From: Alphaproteobacteria bacterium
Lineage (GTDB): Bacteria > Pseudomonadota > Alphaproteobacteria > Micavibrionales > Micavibrionaceae
Reading direction: 5' to 3'
DNA: 48,907 nucleotides
Assembly: GCA_020848095.1 (NCBI GenBank)
Contig: JADLAT010000010.1
Coordinates: 1-48,907 of the forward strand
The position numbers were made by a program, and so were the translations under genes. Position 1 is the stretch's first letter; each line of letters begins with the position of its first letter. Positions 38,136 through 47,983 of this stretch are shown one piece after another. Below the pieces are notes generated by a model. It saw only the letters and a list, made by a program, of their open reading frames with translations, searched no databases and was not told the origin of the DNA.

Positions 38136-40835
38136 TCAAGCCTCTCCGTTCAGCTCTTTTTTTAAGGCGTAGAGGATATCCAGTGCTTCGCGTGGGGTGA
38201 GGGTGTCGGGTTGCAGTTCTTCGAGTTTTTGCCGCAGGGCGCGGAGCGGGGCATCCGGCTGGGTTTTTGCCGTATCCGTCGCACTGACGGTAAAGAGCGG
38301 CAGATCATCCGCCAGCCGGGCAAGGGCGGTTGATTTCTCTCCGGTCTGTAAAAGCTCCAGCACGCTTTGCGCGCGCTCTATCACCGCTTGAGGCAGGCCG
38401 GCCAGCCGGGCTACATGAATGCCGTAGGAGCGATCCGCGCTGCCTTTGGCGACGCTGTGCATGAAGATGATATCACCTTTCCATTCGCGCACCTGCATCG
38501 AATGGCAGGAGAGCGCCTCCAGCCGCGAGGTGAGCGTGGTCAATTCGTGATAATGTGTGGCGAAAAGGGCGCGGCAGCGGTTCACATCGTGCAAATGCTC
38601 CACGCAGGCCCAGGCGATGGAAAGCCCGTCGAATGTCGCGGTTCCGCGCCCGATTTCATCAAGAATAACCAGTGACCTTTCTGTGGCCTGATTTAAAATG
38701 GCGGCGGTTTCGACCATTTCGACCATGAAGGTCGAATGCCCTCTGGCCAGATCGTCCGATGCGCCAACGCGGGAAAAAATCCGGTCGATGATGCCGATCT
38801 GCGCCTTTGCCGCCGGGACGAATGACCCGATCTGCGCCAGTATGGCGATCAGGGCATTTTGCCGCAGATAGGTTGATTTTCCGGCCATGTTCGGCCCGGT
38901 CAGGAGCCAGAGTCTTTGCTCCTCCATGACCCGGCAATTATTGGGAACGAAGGCTTCATTTGCTTTTTTGAGGGTGGCCTCGACCACCGGATGGCGGCCT
39001 GCCTCGATAGCAAAACCCAGCGTTTCATCCAGAATCGGACGGGTATAGTCCATATCACTGGCCAGTTGCGCAAGAGCGGCGGCCACGTCCAGCGCGGCGA
39101 TGGATTTGGCTCTTTGGCTTATTTCCCCGGCCAGCGCGGTGCATTGCGCCGTGATCTCCTCGAAAATCTCCATCTCGATTGCCAGTGCCCTGTCTCCGGC
39201 GGAAAGGATGTCGCGCTCCAGCTCTGCCAGCGCTGGCGTGGTGAAGCGGACGGCGTTTGCCAGTGTCTGGCGATGGATAAACGGGTTTTCCGTATCGTTC
39301 TTTTGTACCATCAGGGAATCGGCGCGTTTGGCGGGAACCTCGATGAAATAGCCCAGCATGTTGTTGAATTTGATTTTTAAAATCTCAACGCCGCTGATCT
39401 GTTGATAGCGGTTTTGGAGCGCGGCAATCAGCCGGCGGCTTTCCTCGCGCATGTTTTTCAGCTCGTCCAGCCGCTTGAGATAGCCCGGTGCAATAAATCC
39501 GCCATCGCGGAGCAGGGCAGGCGGTTCGGCTATGAGCGCATTTTTAAGACGGTCCTGAAGTGCGCTGAGTTCCGGGTGATCTTTCATGGTGTTTAGCAGG
39601 TCGGAGAGAACCGATTTTGCGTCATTGTGCGTCTGTAATGATGCTCTGATGCTTTCAGATTGCACCAATCCATCGCGCAGGGCGCATAAATCGCGCGGTC
39701 CGCCACGCCCGACAGTAAGGCGCGCCAGCGCGCGTTCCATATCGCTCATGCTTTTCAGGCGCTCGCGCAGGGCGGTGCGCAGGGCATGATCGTTCAGGAA
39801 GCAGGCGATGCGGTCCAGCCGGGCATTAATGGCCTTTATATCGGTCAGCGGCGCGGATAGCCATGTCTGCAGCAGCCGTGCGCCGGGGCCGGTGATGGTG
39901 CGGTCGATGGTCTCCAGCAGGCTGCCCTTGCGCTCACCGCTCTGGGTGCGGGTAAGCTCCAGATTTCTGCGGGTCGCGGCATCAATCTCAAGCCGGCCAT
40001 TGGCGGCAAGCTGGCGCGGTTTTTCCAGATGCGGCATGCGCCCAAGCTGGGTGCGGGCGATATAATCAATGAGCGCGCCGGAGGCGGCGATTTCCGCCCG
40101 GCTGAAGCCGCCGAATCCCTCTAACGTGCTCACGCCATAGAGGGTTTCCAGCCGCTTGCGGGCATTTTCGCTATCAAACATGGTATCGGGCTGCGCAGAG
40201 CGGCGCTCGTCCCGCGGCAGGAGATTTTCCAGCGTGCCGGGCAGGATGATCTCTCTGGGGGCAATGCGCTCCAGCGCCGTTTGCAGGTTGTCGCGCAGAA
40301 CCGGTTGAACCCAAAATGCGCCGGTGGTGAGTTCGGCCCATGCCAGACCATATTGGCCGCCTATTTCTGCTATGGCGCTGATATAGTTGTTTTCTCTGGC
40401 CTCAAGAAGCGAGTCTTCGGTGAGTGTGCCTTGCGTGACAACGCGCACCACGTCGCGGTTCACCAAGGATTTGGAGGCGGGCTTTCCGGCATTTTTGGCC
40501 CGTTCCTTGGCTTCGTTCGGGGTCTCTGTCTGCTCACAAATGGCAACTTTACGGCCCGCGCGGATCAGCCTGGCCAGATAGGGCTCATAGGAATGATACG
40601 GCACGCCGCACATGGGGATGTCATCTCCATCACTTTTTCCGCGCTTTGTGAGGGTGATGTCCAGAATTTCTGCGGCGGCTTCGGCGTCTTCAAAGAACAG
40701 CTCATAGAAATCGCCCATGCGATAGAACAAGAGCACGCCGGGATAGCGCGCTTTGATGGCCAGATATTGCGCCATCATCGGCGTATGGCCTTCGGCGATA
40801 AAATCCTCGGCGAGTTTTAATGCGGGGTGATTCAT
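38136..40835 (-). CDS. mutS: DNA mismatch repair protein MutS
   Basis: Recognises mispaired bases and starts repair with MutL. The 899-residue protein has the mismatch-reading [11 protein letters not shown] near residue 42 (Phe-x-Glu), the long lever/clamp region, the ATPase Walker [14 protein letters not shown] and Walker [15 protein letters not shown], and the C-terminal helix-turn-helix that dimerises. The length is normal for bacterial MutS1. It sits between coaBC (51 bases) and cysI (57 bases) in the same direction, so transcription through them is possible. Confidence 0.97.
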   Translation of the reverse strand: MNHPALKLAEDFIAEGHTPMMAQYLAIKARYPGVLLFYRMGDFYELFFEDAEAAAEILDITLTKRGKSDGDDIPMCGVPYHSYEPYLARLIRAGRKVAICEQTETPNEAKERAKNAGKPASKSLVNRDVVRVVTQGTLTEDSLLEARENNYISAIAEIGGQYGLAWAELTTGAFWVQPVLRDNLQTALERIAPREIILPGTLENLLPRDERRSAQPDTMFDSENARKRLETLYGVSTLEGFGGFSRAEIAASGALIDYIARTQLGRMPHLEKPRQLAANGRLEIDAATRRNLELTRTQSGERKGSLLETIDRTITGPGARLLQTWLSAPLTDIKAINARLDRIACFLNDHALRTALRERLKSMSDMERALARLTVGRGGPRDLCALRDGLVQSESIRASLQTHNDAKSVLSDLLNTMKDHPELSALQDRLKNALIAEPPALLRDGGFIAPGYLKRLDELKNMREESRRLIAALQNRYQQISGVEILKIKFNNMLGYFIEVPAKRADSLMVQKNDTENPFIHRQTLANAVRFTTPALAELERDILSAGDRALAIEMEIFEEITAQCTALAGEISQRAKSIAALDVAAALAQLASDMDYTRPILDETLGFAIEAGRHPVVEATLKKANEAFVPNNCRVMEEQRLWLLTGPNMAGKSTYLRQNALIAILAQIGSFVPAAKAQIGIIDRIFSRVGASDDLARGHSTFMVEMVETAAILNQATERSLVILDEIGRGTATFDGLSIAWACVEHLHDVNRCRALFATHYHELTTLTSRLEALSCHSMQVREWKGDIIFMHSVAKGSADRSYGIHVARLAGLPQAVIERAQSVLELLQTGEKSTALARLADDLPLFTVSATDTAKTQPDAPLRALRQKLEELQPDTLTPREALDILYALKKELNGEA

Positions 40836-40886
40836 AAGAGAGATTCATACGACATGAGGGGCGCTCTGGCCAAGTTTTTAGAGCGT

Positions 40887-42134
40887 TTATCCTTTAAAAT
40901 CGCTGGAAAAATGTACGGCAATGGCCTCGGCCAGTTTTTGCGCCGTGTCGGTTTTGCTGGAAACGCCCCAATCCTCAAGCGTTTTTTCATCGCGCAAGAG
41001 GTAGACATGGCTGTGGTTCTCGCCGAAAACAGGCGCATTTTCCTGCCCGACCAGATTGGCCATGAGCCAGTCGCAGCCCTTGCGCGTGCGTTTATTTCTG
41101 GCGTTTTCTTCCAGATTTTCTGTTTCCGCCGCAAAGCCGATCACCAAAGCGGGGCGTTTATTCGCATGCGCTATGGTTTTTAAAATATCCGGATTTTCGG
41201 TGAGGTTAAGTTCAGGCGCGCGCGGTGTTTGGCGTTTTTTGATTTTGTGATCCAGCGCCGTTTCAGGGCGCCAGTCGCTCACAGCGGCGGCGCAGACAGC
41301 GATATCAAGGGTTTGCGCGCTGTTTAAGGTGTCTTCACAGGTTTTGAGCATCTGCACGGCGGTTTCAACGTGATGCGTCTTGACCCCCGGCGGGTCGGGC
41401 AGGGCAACCGGCCCGCTTACCAGCGTGACTTGCGCCCCCAGCGCGGCCAGCGCGGCTGCGATCGCATGCCCTTGCTTGCCGGAGGAACGATTGCCGATGA
41501 AGCGCACCGGGTCAATCGGTTCAAAAGTGGGGCCGCTGGTGACCAAGGCCGTTTTTCCGCTTAAGGGGCGATGGCCGAAGAATCCTTGGATGGCTTGCAG
41601 AATTTCCGGTGGCTCGCTCATGCGTCCGGGGCCGTATTCACCGCAGGCCATATCGCCCTCAACCGGGCCGATAAGATGAAAGCCACGCTGCTTGAGCGTC
41701 TGCACATGTGCTTGTGTTGCGGGGGTCAGCCACATTTTATGGTGCATCGCCGGGGCCAGTAAAACGGGTTTATCGGCGGCCAGCAAGAGCGCGCCTGCGA
41801 GACCCCCGGCCAGACCGCAGGCCGTTCTGGCGATGAAATCGGCGCTGGCCGGGGCGATGACGATCAGGTCAGCTTCCCGCGACAGGCGGATATGCCCCAT
41901 TTCCGTTTCATCCTTGAGGGACCATAAATCGGTGTAAACTGTTTCTTCGCTCAAGGCGGCAAGACTTAGCGGCGTGACGAAATGCTCTCCGCCTTTGGTT
42001 AGAACGCAGCGCACATGTGCCCTGTTTTTTTTGAGCAGCCGGACAAGTTCCAGTGCTTTATAGGCCGCAATGCCGCCGGTGATGATCAGGAGAATGGATT
42101 TATGTTCAAGGCTCTGCATCATAGTATTCTTCAT
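40887..42134 (-). CDS. coaBC: Phosphopantothenoylcysteine decarboxylase / synthetase
   Basis: Bifunctional enzyme of coenzyme A synthesis. Residues 10 to about 190 are the FMN-dependent CoaC part (ITGGIAAYKALELV; APAMHHKMW at 128-135 where most have PAMNxxMW, with His for Asn), residues 200 to about 410 the CoaB synthetase (GNRSSGKQGHAIA). Length 415 is usual. Three candidate ATGs lie within 16 bases (42134, 42122, 42119); none has a good ribosome site. The gene starts five bases after a terminator hairpin that ends the upstream unit, so its own promoter or read-through must be involved. Confidence 0.95.
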   Translation of the reverse strand: MKNTMMQSLEHKSILLIITGGIAAYKALELVRLLKKNRAHVRCVLTKGGEHFVTPLSLAALSEETVYTDLWSLKDETEMGHIRLSREADLIVIAPASADFIARTACGLAGGLAGALLLAADKPVLLAPAMHHKMWLTPATQAHVQTLKQRGFHLIGPVEGDMACGEYGPGRMSEPPEILQAIQGFFGHRPLSGKTALVTSGPTFEPIDPVRFIGNRSSGKQGHAIAAALAALGAQVTLVSGPVALPDPPGVKTHHVETAVQMLKTCEDTLNSAQTLDIAVCAAAVSDWRPETALDHKIKKRQTPRAPELNLTENPDILKTIAHANKRPALVIGFAAETENLEENARNKRTRKGCDWLMANLVGQENAPVFGENHSHVYLLRDEKTLEDWGVSSKTDTAQKLAEAIAVHFSSDFKG

Positions 42135-42139
42135 AAAGC

Positions 42140-42170
42140 AAAAGCCCCGCTCTGAAAAGCGGGGCTTTTT
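42140..42170 (-). terminator. Rho-independent terminator after the alanine-rich gene
   Basis: Eleven-base arms around AAGCCCCGCT/AGCGGGGCTT with a short loop, followed by T residues on either strand, so it may work in both directions. It lies 34 bases past the stop of the 42204 gene and five bases before coaBC. Confidence 0.85.
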
Positions 42171-42203
42171 ATTATTGGGGCCTATTGGCCGCCAGCGCGT
42201 AAA

Positions 42204-42662
42204 TTACTGCGCAGCGTCTTCCATTTCGGACTCTTGTGCATCGGCTTCGCTACCAGCAGCAGGCTCAGCAGCGTTTTGTGCGTCAGCTTCGGATTGAGCA
42301 GCATTTTGTGCAGCTTCCTGAGCTTCTGCGCTTGCGGCTTCAGCATCTTGTGCTTCTTTAACGGCATTTACAGCTTCATCAGCAGCAGCATCGGCAGCTT
42401 CCGCAGCGTCATTTGCAAACTCTTCAGCTTCAGAAGCGGCTTGCGTAGCGGCATCAACTGCGCCATCCATGTTGGAAATCGCAGCATCAGAAGCTTCGGA
42501 GGCTGTGCTTTCCGTCATAGCAGCTTCGCTGCCTGCAGCAGGCTCAATGTAGGACAGGTCGGAATTCGAAGGACCCGCATTGTTGTAAATTGCAAAAATT
42601 GCAACAAGACCGGCAGCCAGTACAACGCCGGAGTAAACGATAGATTTTGTAAAGTTGTTCAT
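42204..42662 (-). CDS. Acidic alanine/glutamate-rich membrane-anchored protein
   Basis: A 152-residue protein with one N-terminal membrane segment (SIVYSGVVLAAGLVAIFAIY, residues 7-26) and then a long Ala/Glu/Asp/Ser stretch with almost no Lys, Arg or aromatic residues (e.g. EEFANDAAEAADAAADEAVN). It is strongly acidic and should be a helical or disordered tail on one side of the membrane. The segment repeats A-A-A-(D/E) patterns, so length may vary between relatives. It is a single gene: TTGACA promoter upstream, terminator downstream. No function recognised. Confidence 0.7.
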   Translation of the reverse strand: MNNFTKSIVYSGVVLAAGLVAIFAIYNNAGPSNSDLSYIEPAAGSEAAMTESTASEASDAAISNMDGAVDAATQAASEAEEFANDAAEAADAAADEAVNAVKEAQDAEAASAEAQEAAQNAAQSEADAQNAAEPAAGSEADAQESEMEDAAQ

Positions 42663-42717
42663 TATAGGTCAGTCCTTTTCTTGTTCCCAACCGGGAAGAT
42701 TTCTACAGATGGGGCAT

Positions 42718-42747
42718 AGATTTGCCGCTAAACGCATTGAATGTCAA
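42718..42747 (-). promoter_or_regulatory. Possible promoter of the 42204 gene
   Basis: On the minus strand TTGACA (42747-42742) is followed after 18 bases by AAATCT. The -35 is exact, the -10 is weak. It lies about 80 bases before the start codon of the alanine-rich gene. Confidence 0.4.
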
Positions 42748-42777
42748 ATAAAAATTGTAACACCTTGAAATTATGGG

Positions 42778-42806
42778 AAATTAAATGACCCGTAAAAGCG
42801 GGTCAT
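42778..42806 (-). terminator. Rho-independent terminator at the end of ubiE
   Basis: ATGACCCG and CGGGTCAT form an 8-bp stem with a six-base loop, followed by TTTAATTT on the minus strand. The hairpin overlaps the ubiE stop codon. Confidence 0.65.
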
Positions 42807-43555
42807 GGCCGGATTCCGCTATGAATGGCAACGATCCCGGCGGAAAGGTTTGAAAAACAAGCGCTTTTAAAACCGGCTTCGTGCATGCGCGTGACCAATG
42901 CCTCCTGCTTTGGAAATTTGCGGATGCTCTCCACGAGGTATTGATAGCTCTCTTTGTCCTTGGCCACGAGACCGCCAATGCGCGGAATGGCTTTGAAGGA
43001 ATAGGCATCATAAAGGCGCGCCAGAACCGGTTCACGCACATGGGAAAATTCAAGGCAGAAAAAGCGCCCGCCGGGGCGCAAGACGCGCACGGCCTCGCTC
43101 AGCGCCTTGTCTACATGGGTGACGTTACGCAGCCCAAAAGCAATGGTGTAGAGATCAAAATGCGCATCGGGAAAGGGCAGGGATTCGGCGTTGCCTGTGA
43201 CAAATTCGAAATCGCCGCTCCAGCCCTTGTTCAGCGCGCGGTCGCGTCCGACCGAGAGCATGTTCTGGTTGAGGTCGAATATCGTGATATCCGCGCCCTT
43301 GGCGGCTTTATTATGCATGCGAAAGGCAATGTCGCCCGTGCCGCCCGCAACATCCAAAATGCGCATGCCGGGGCGGGGGCGGATGCGGCGCACGAAGCTG
43401 TCTTTCCACAGGCGATGCAGCCCCCCGGACATAAGGTCGTTCATAATGTCATAGCGTTCGGCCACAGAGTCGAACACGCCGCGCACCAGACCGGTTTTTT
43501 CCTCCGGCGTAACGATGCGCCGGCCAAATTGCGTACTTTCAGGGTTTTGGTTCAT
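42803..43555 (-). CDS. ubiE: Ubiquinone/menaquinone biosynthesis C-methyltransferase
   Basis: SAM-dependent methylation of the quinone ring in ubiquinone synthesis. The 250-residue product has FDSVAERYDIMNDLMSGGLH, the SAM loop ILDVAGGTGDIAFRM and the family end SAGIVAIHSG. Start MNQNPESTQFG at 43555 is adopted; ATG three codons upstream (43564) is equally possible. The frame remains open much further upstream, but that part overlaps the divergent murJ and has no likeness to the family. A terminator lies at its stop codon. Confidence 0.95.
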   Translation of the reverse strand: MNQNPESTQFGRRIVTPEEKTGLVRGVFDSVAERYDIMNDLMSGGLHRLWKDSFVRRIRPRPGMRILDVAGGTGDIAFRMHNKAAKGADITIFDLNQNMLSVGRDRALNKGWSGDFEFVTGNAESLPFPDAHFDLYTIAFGLRNVTHVDKALSEAVRVLRPGGRFFCLEFSHVREPVLARLYDAYSFKAIPRIGGLVAKDKESYQYLVESIRKFPKQEALVTRMHEAGFKSACFSNLSAGIVAIHSGIRP

Positions 43556-43670
43556 GGGGGGCATATTGTCATTATGCGTTCCATGGTGCAATCCACAACT
43601 TGTGGGAAAAGACGTGATTTTACACCGAATATCTCTCGTAATGCTTTGGGCTTGGTGATAAAAACGGTTC

Positions 43671-45221
43671 ATGAAACTATTTAGGGCCATGGCTACCGTC
43701 GCTGGCATGACGGCGCTTTCGCGTGTTGCCGGATTTGCGCGCGATATTATGACGGCAGCTTTTTTGGGCGCGGGGCCGGTGGCGGATGCATTTTTTGTGG
43801 CGCTGAAGCTGCCTAATTTTTTTCGGCGGGTGACGGCGGAGGGTGCTTTTAGCGTTTCTTTCGTACCCATTTATTCGGCGGAGCTGGCGCAGGAGGGCGA
43901 AGAATCGGCGGCTTTATTTGCCAACCGGGTTTTTTCGCTGATGCTCTGGATGCTTTCGGCCTTTACGGTGCTGGCGATGCTGGCGATGCCGGTGATTATT
44001 AACCTTATTGCGCCGGGATTTTCTGATGAGCCTGAAAAATATCATATGGCGGTGGCTTTTTCGCGGATAACTTTTCCCTATCTTTTGCTTATGTCCCTGA
44101 CTTCGCTTTTGGGCGGGGTGATGAACGCGCATGATAAATTCGCGCCGTTTGCCTTCGCGCCGGTTTTGTTTAATCTCTCGTTGATTGGCGCTTTGGCGCT
44201 ATCGGGACGGTTTGAAAGCGCTGGCGTGGCGATGAGCTGGGGCGTTTTGGTGGCGGGCGTTTTACAATTTGCGCTTTTATTGCTTACCGCGCGGCTTTGG
44301 ATCGGCTTTCGCCTGCGGCTTGTGCGGCCACAAATCACGCCGCGGGTCAAGCGGTTGTTCAGGCTTATGGGGCCGGGCGTGGTTGGCGCGGGCGTGGTGC
44401 AGATCAATTTGTTTGCCGATATGATTATTGGCTCTTTCCTGCCGACGGGGTCAATTTCTTATCTTTATTATGCCGACCGGTTGAATCAACTTCCCCTCAG
44501 TACGGTCGGGATTGCCGTAGGGACGGCGCTTTTACCGATGCTCAGCCGCGCGGTGGCGGCGGGTAAGCATGAGGTGGCGCGTCATTTATTCAGCCGCGCT
44601 CTGGAGATTACTCTGTTTTTGGGATTGCCCGCCGCACTGGCGCTTGTATTGCTGGCGCATCCTATTATCGCGGTGTTGTTCCAGCGCGGGGCGTTTTCCG
44701 CCGAGGCGGCGCAGGCGACGGCCTTTGTGTTGCAGGGCTATGTGATCGGCCTGCCCGCCTATATTGGCGTGAAGGTGTTCTCCACCGCCTTTTGGTCGCA
44801 GCAAGATACGCTGACGCCCGTTAAAATTTCTGCCATTGTTGTGCTGGCTAACATCATTCTGGCCTTAAGTTTTATCCCCTTTATCGGTGTGGCGGGGATT
44901 GCGCTGGCTACCGGGCTGGTGGGCTGGCTGCAGCTGTTTTTACTGGCGCGGCCTTTGAAGAAGCACCCTGAACTATATCCGGATGTAAGGTTTAAGGCGG
45001 TTTTGCCCAAGATTATCCTCTCAACGGCGCTGATGGGCGGGGTGGTTTTTATCGCCGGATTGTGGCTTATCCCCTATACGCATTTGCCGGGCGTTATGCG
45101 CTATATGGCGCTGGCGGGGCTTGTGGCATCGGGGATTATTGCCTATGGTCTGGCGGTTCAGGTGACGGGCGCCTTGCGTCTTTCCGATCTGAAGCGGTAT
45201 TTTTCAAAAAGTGAAGTTTGA
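43671..45221 (+). CDS. murJ: Lipid II flippase MurJ
   Basis: Moves the peptidoglycan precursor lipid II across the inner membrane. The 516-residue protein has about 14 hydrophobic segments and the MviN/MurJ start TVAGMTALSRVAGFARDIMT, GAGPVADAFFVALKLPNFFRR and AEGAFSVSFVP. Length is normal. It is three bases upstream of trpS on the same strand, so the two are very likely co-translated. Divergent from ubiE with a 100-base gap. Confidence 0.95.
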   Translation: MKLFRAMATVAGMTALSRVAGFARDIMTAAFLGAGPVADAFFVALKLPNFFRRVTAEGAFSVSFVPIYSAELAQEGEESAALFANRVFSLMLWMLSAFTVLAMLAMPVIINLIAPGFSDEPEKYHMAVAFSRITFPYLLLMSLTSLLGGVMNAHDKFAPFAFAPVLFNLSLIGALALSGRFESAGVAMSWGVLVAGVLQFALLLLTARLWIGFRLRLVRPQITPRVKRLFRLMGPGVVGAGVVQINLFADMIIGSFLPTGSISYLYYADRLNQLPLSTVGIAVGTALLPMLSRAVAAGKHEVARHLFSRALEITLFLGLPAALALVLLAHPIIAVLFQRGAFSAEAAQATAFVLQGYVIGLPAYIGVKVFSTAFWSQQDTLTPVKISAIVVLANIILALSFIPFIGVAGIALATGLVGWLQLFLLARPLKKHPELYPDVRFKAVLPKIILSTALMGGVVFIAGLWLIPYTHLPGVMRYMALAGLVASGIIAYGLAVQVTGALRLSDLKRYFSKSEV

Positions 45222-45224
45222 GCC

Positions 45225-46229
45225 ATGAAACGTATTTTATCCGGTATGCAGCCTACGAATAACCTCCATCTGGGTAATTATCTGGGGGCGTTGCAAAACT
45301 GGGTGAAGCTTCAGGATGAGCCGGAGGCTTCCTGTTTATACATGGTGGCCGATCTGCACGCTATTACCCTGCCGCAGGAGCCAGATGCGCTGCGCAAGGC
45401 GACGCGGGAGATTGCGGCGGCCTATATCGCCGGTGGGCTGGACCCTGATAAATCCACGATTTTTGTACAATCCTCTGTGCCAGGTCATTCGGAGCTTATG
45501 TGGCTGCTTTCCACCTTTGCGCAGATGGGCAAGCTGGAGCGGATGACGCAGTTTAAAGACAAGGCGGGTAAGAATGCCGAGCGCGCGGGGCTGGGCCTGT
45601 TTGCCTATCCGGTTTTGATGGCGGCGGATATACTTATATATAAGGCCACGCATGTGCCGGTGGGGGATGACCAGAAACAGCATCTGGAGCTTGCCCGCGA
45701 TGTGGCGGCTACGTTCAACACCAAATACGCGCAGGAGCATTTTCTTCTGCCTGAGCCCTATATTATGGGGGAGGCTACGCGGATTATGAGCCTTAAAGAC
45801 GGCACGAAGAAAATGAGCAAATCCGATGAGAGCGATTTATCACGGATTAACATGACGGATGATGCCGATACGATCGCCCGGAAGATTAAAAAGGCGCAAA
45901 CCGACCCGGAAAATTTACCGGAGACGGTTGCTGCGCTGGCCGGGCGGCCGGGCGCGCTTAATCTGGTTACGATTTATGCGGCGCTGGCCGGGTGTGACCG
46001 GGCGAACGTTCTGGCGCAATATGCCGGAATGGGCTGGGGCGCGTTCAAGCCCGCGCTGGCGGATCTGGCGGTGGCCAAACTCTCCCCGATTACCGCACGC
46101 ATGAATGAATTGCTGGGCGATGTGGCGGAGATTGACCGTATTTTAAAGGCGGGCAGCGAGGTTGCGGGCGCTTTGGCAGAAAGAACGGTTCAGGAAACAC
46201 GGGACATTATGGGATTCTGGAAAATGTGA
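45225..46229 (+). CDS. trpS: Tryptophanyl-tRNA synthetase
   Basis: Class I synthetase charging tRNA-Trp. The 334-residue protein has the HIGH-type motif PTNNLHLGN (residues 10-18), DLHAITLP, and KMSKS at residues 196-200. All expected parts are present and the length is usual. It begins three bases after murJ; the same murJ-trpS neighbourhood is found in other Alphaproteobacteria. Confidence 0.97.
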   Translation: MKRILSGMQPTNNLHLGNYLGALQNWVKLQDEPEASCLYMVADLHAITLPQEPDALRKATREIAAAYIAGGLDPDKSTIFVQSSVPGHSELMWLLSTFAQMGKLERMTQFKDKAGKNAERAGLGLFAYPVLMAADILIYKATHVPVGDDQKQHLELARDVAATFNTKYAQEHFLLPEPYIMGEATRIMSLKDGTKKMSKSDESDLSRINMTDDADTIARKIKKAQTDPENLPETVAALAGRPGALNLVTIYAALAGCDRANVLAQYAGMGWGAFKPALADLAVAKLSPITARMNELLGDVAEIDRILKAGSEVAGALAERTVQETRDIMGFWKM

Positions 46230-46306
46230 TTAACGCTTTCTTAGTATTTATGTTGGCAAAATAGTCGCTTGTAAGGCATACTTAACCCTGAAGTGATTTA
46301 CCCGCC

Positions 46307-46966
46307 ATGAAAAAATATTTACAGATTTTTGGACTTTCCTGCATTCTTGCTCTGGGTTCGGTTTTTCCGGCCAGTGCAGAGGTTTTCTATTGGCAGGATC
46401 CCGGCAGTAAAATGTCGTTGAGCTTTCCTGACCGCTGGGCGCAGGTGAGCAACCAATATCCCGGTGATGTGATAACCATTGCTGCGCCGGGGCGTAACGA
46501 ATTTGCGGGCTGTCATGTGAATGTTCAGGACGACCGACGCTTTGCGATCTATCCCGCCGGATATGATGCGCATATTCAGCGCCGCGATTTCAGCATGCCT
46601 TATTGGGAATCCTATTATGGCATTCATAATAATGTGGTTTTTAGAGATGTGTATGATAATGCCGGGCTGGGGCGTGGATTTGCCTCTATGGCGGCCGCAT
46701 CGTATGAAACGGCCAGTGGTCCTAAGATGATGAAGCGTTCCATCGCCTTTGCGTCTTACTATAACAACCGGGTTTATACCGTTGAATGTTCTGCGGAAGA
46801 CAGTGTTTATCCGAAATGGCATAATGCCTTTCAGAGTATTATTAAATCCATAGATTTCCATGATCCCACCAATGCGCGTAGCTCGACAGGCTATTACCGT
46901 GACTTTTTGCGCGATAGAACGCTTAAGGTTCGCGGGCAAAACGTGTTTGAAGACAGTTATCATTAG
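46307..46966 (+). CDS. Secreted protein of unknown function
   Basis: A 219-residue protein with a clear signal peptide (MKKYLQIFGLSCILALGSV, cut after about ASA). The mature protein begins EVFYWQDPGSKMSLSFPDRW, runs through NRVYTVECSAEDSVYPKWHN and ends in HNAFQSIIKSIDFHDP. The FPDRW start and the final FxSIIKSIDF resemble the PsbP/DUF1795-type domain, like the halves of the 3.9-5.3 kb secreted protein; this is a weak inference. Two cysteines (about 55 and 155) could form a disulfide. It stands alone after trpS. Function unknown. Confidence 0.65.
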   Translation: MKKYLQIFGLSCILALGSVFPASAEVFYWQDPGSKMSLSFPDRWAQVSNQYPGDVITIAAPGRNEFAGCHVNVQDDRRFAIYPAGYDAHIQRRDFSMPYWESYYGIHNNVVFRDVYDNAGLGRGFASMAAASYETASGPKMMKRSIAFASYYNNRVYTVECSAEDSVYPKWHNAFQSIIKSIDFHDPTNARSSTGYYRDFLRDRTLKVRGQNVFEDSYH

Positions 46967-47065
46967 GCGCAAAGTCTTGGTTTAGCGATCAAGGTTCTTG
47001 AAAAATCCACGCTATATGGGTTAGTCTGCACCGGAAATGACAAGGGGTGAGACCGGGCGCTTGAG

Positions 47066-47983
47066 ATGCAGATTTACTTGCCTATCGCTGAAATGGCCGT
47101 TGAGGCGGAAATCATATTTCTTCTGAGCGCTTTTGTCGGGGTTCTTTCCGGGATTTTTGGTGTGGGCGGCGGTTTTTTGACCACGCCCTTTTTGATTTTT
47201 ACGGGTATTCCGCCCGCCATTGCCGTGGGGACGCAGGCCTGCCAGATTGTGGCTTCCAGCCTTGCTGGCTCTTTGGGGCATTTGCGGCGTGGCAATGTCG
47301 ATATCAAAATGGGGCTGGTGATGGTCGCTGGCGGCTTTATCGGCTCGATCATCGGTATTTTTATTTTCAAGCTTCTTCATTTCCTGGGCCAGATAGATCT
47401 GGTTATTTCCATACTTTATATCGTTTTTCTGGGCTCGATCGGGCTTTTGATGATGGTTGAGAGCACGACCTCTTTCTTCAACAAAAAGAAGGATATGCGT
47501 AAGGAGTTTAACAGCAGCGGCATCTCTCCCTTTATGATGTCTTTGCCGTATAAGATGCGCTTTCCGCGCTCCCGCCTGTTCATCAGCGCGTTAATTCCAG
47601 CGGGGATCGGGTTTGTAAGTGGCTTGCTGGCCTCTATTTTGGGTATTGGCGGCGGGTTTTTGCTGGTCCCGGCCATGATTTATATTTTAGGGATGCCGCC
47701 GCTTCTGGTTGCGGGTACGGCACTGTTTCAGGTTATATTTACAACGGCTTGCGCGACGATCATGCATGCGGTTATGAACCAGAATGTCGATATTGTTCTG
47801 GGTTTGATTCTGATTTTTGGCGGGGTCATCGGCGCCCAGATCGGCGTTTTATTCGCCCGGTTTATTCGCGGCCATTATGCGCGGATTGTTCTGGCGCTGT
47901 TGATTTTGGCGGTGTGTACGCGGCTTTGTCTGGAGATGTTTATCCGGCCAGAGGATTTATTCTCAACGGTGATTTTTTCATGA
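47066..47983 (+). CDS. TSUP-family permease (TauE/SafE)
   Basis: A 305-residue inner-membrane protein with eight or nine hydrophobic segments. The family duplication is clear: FVGVLSGIFGVGGGFLTTPFLI in the first half and LASILGIGGGFLLVPAMIYI in the second. Members export or import sulfur-containing anions and other organic anions (sulfite, sulfonates); the substrate here is not decided by sequence. Its stop overlaps the next start by four bases (ATGA), so the two products probably act together. Confidence 0.9.
   Translation: MQIYLPIAEMAVEAEIIFLLSAFVGVLSGIFGVGGGFLTTPFLIFTGIPPAIAVGTQACQIVASSLAGSLGHLRRGNVDIKMGLVMVAGGFIGSIIGIFIFKLLHFLGQIDLVISILYIVFLGSIGLLMMVESTTSFFNKKKDMRKEFNSSGISPFMMSLPYKMRFPRSRLFISALIPAGIGFVSGLLASILGIGGGFLLVPAMIYILGMPPLLVAGTALFQVIFTTACATIMHAVMNQNVDIVLGLILIFGGVIGAQIGVLFARFIRGHYARIVLALLILAVCTRLCLEMFIRPEDLFSTVIFS

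Noticed and set aside
43565..43870. Upstream extension of the ubiE frame
   Set aside because: It runs antisense through the start of murJ and does not resemble UbiE.
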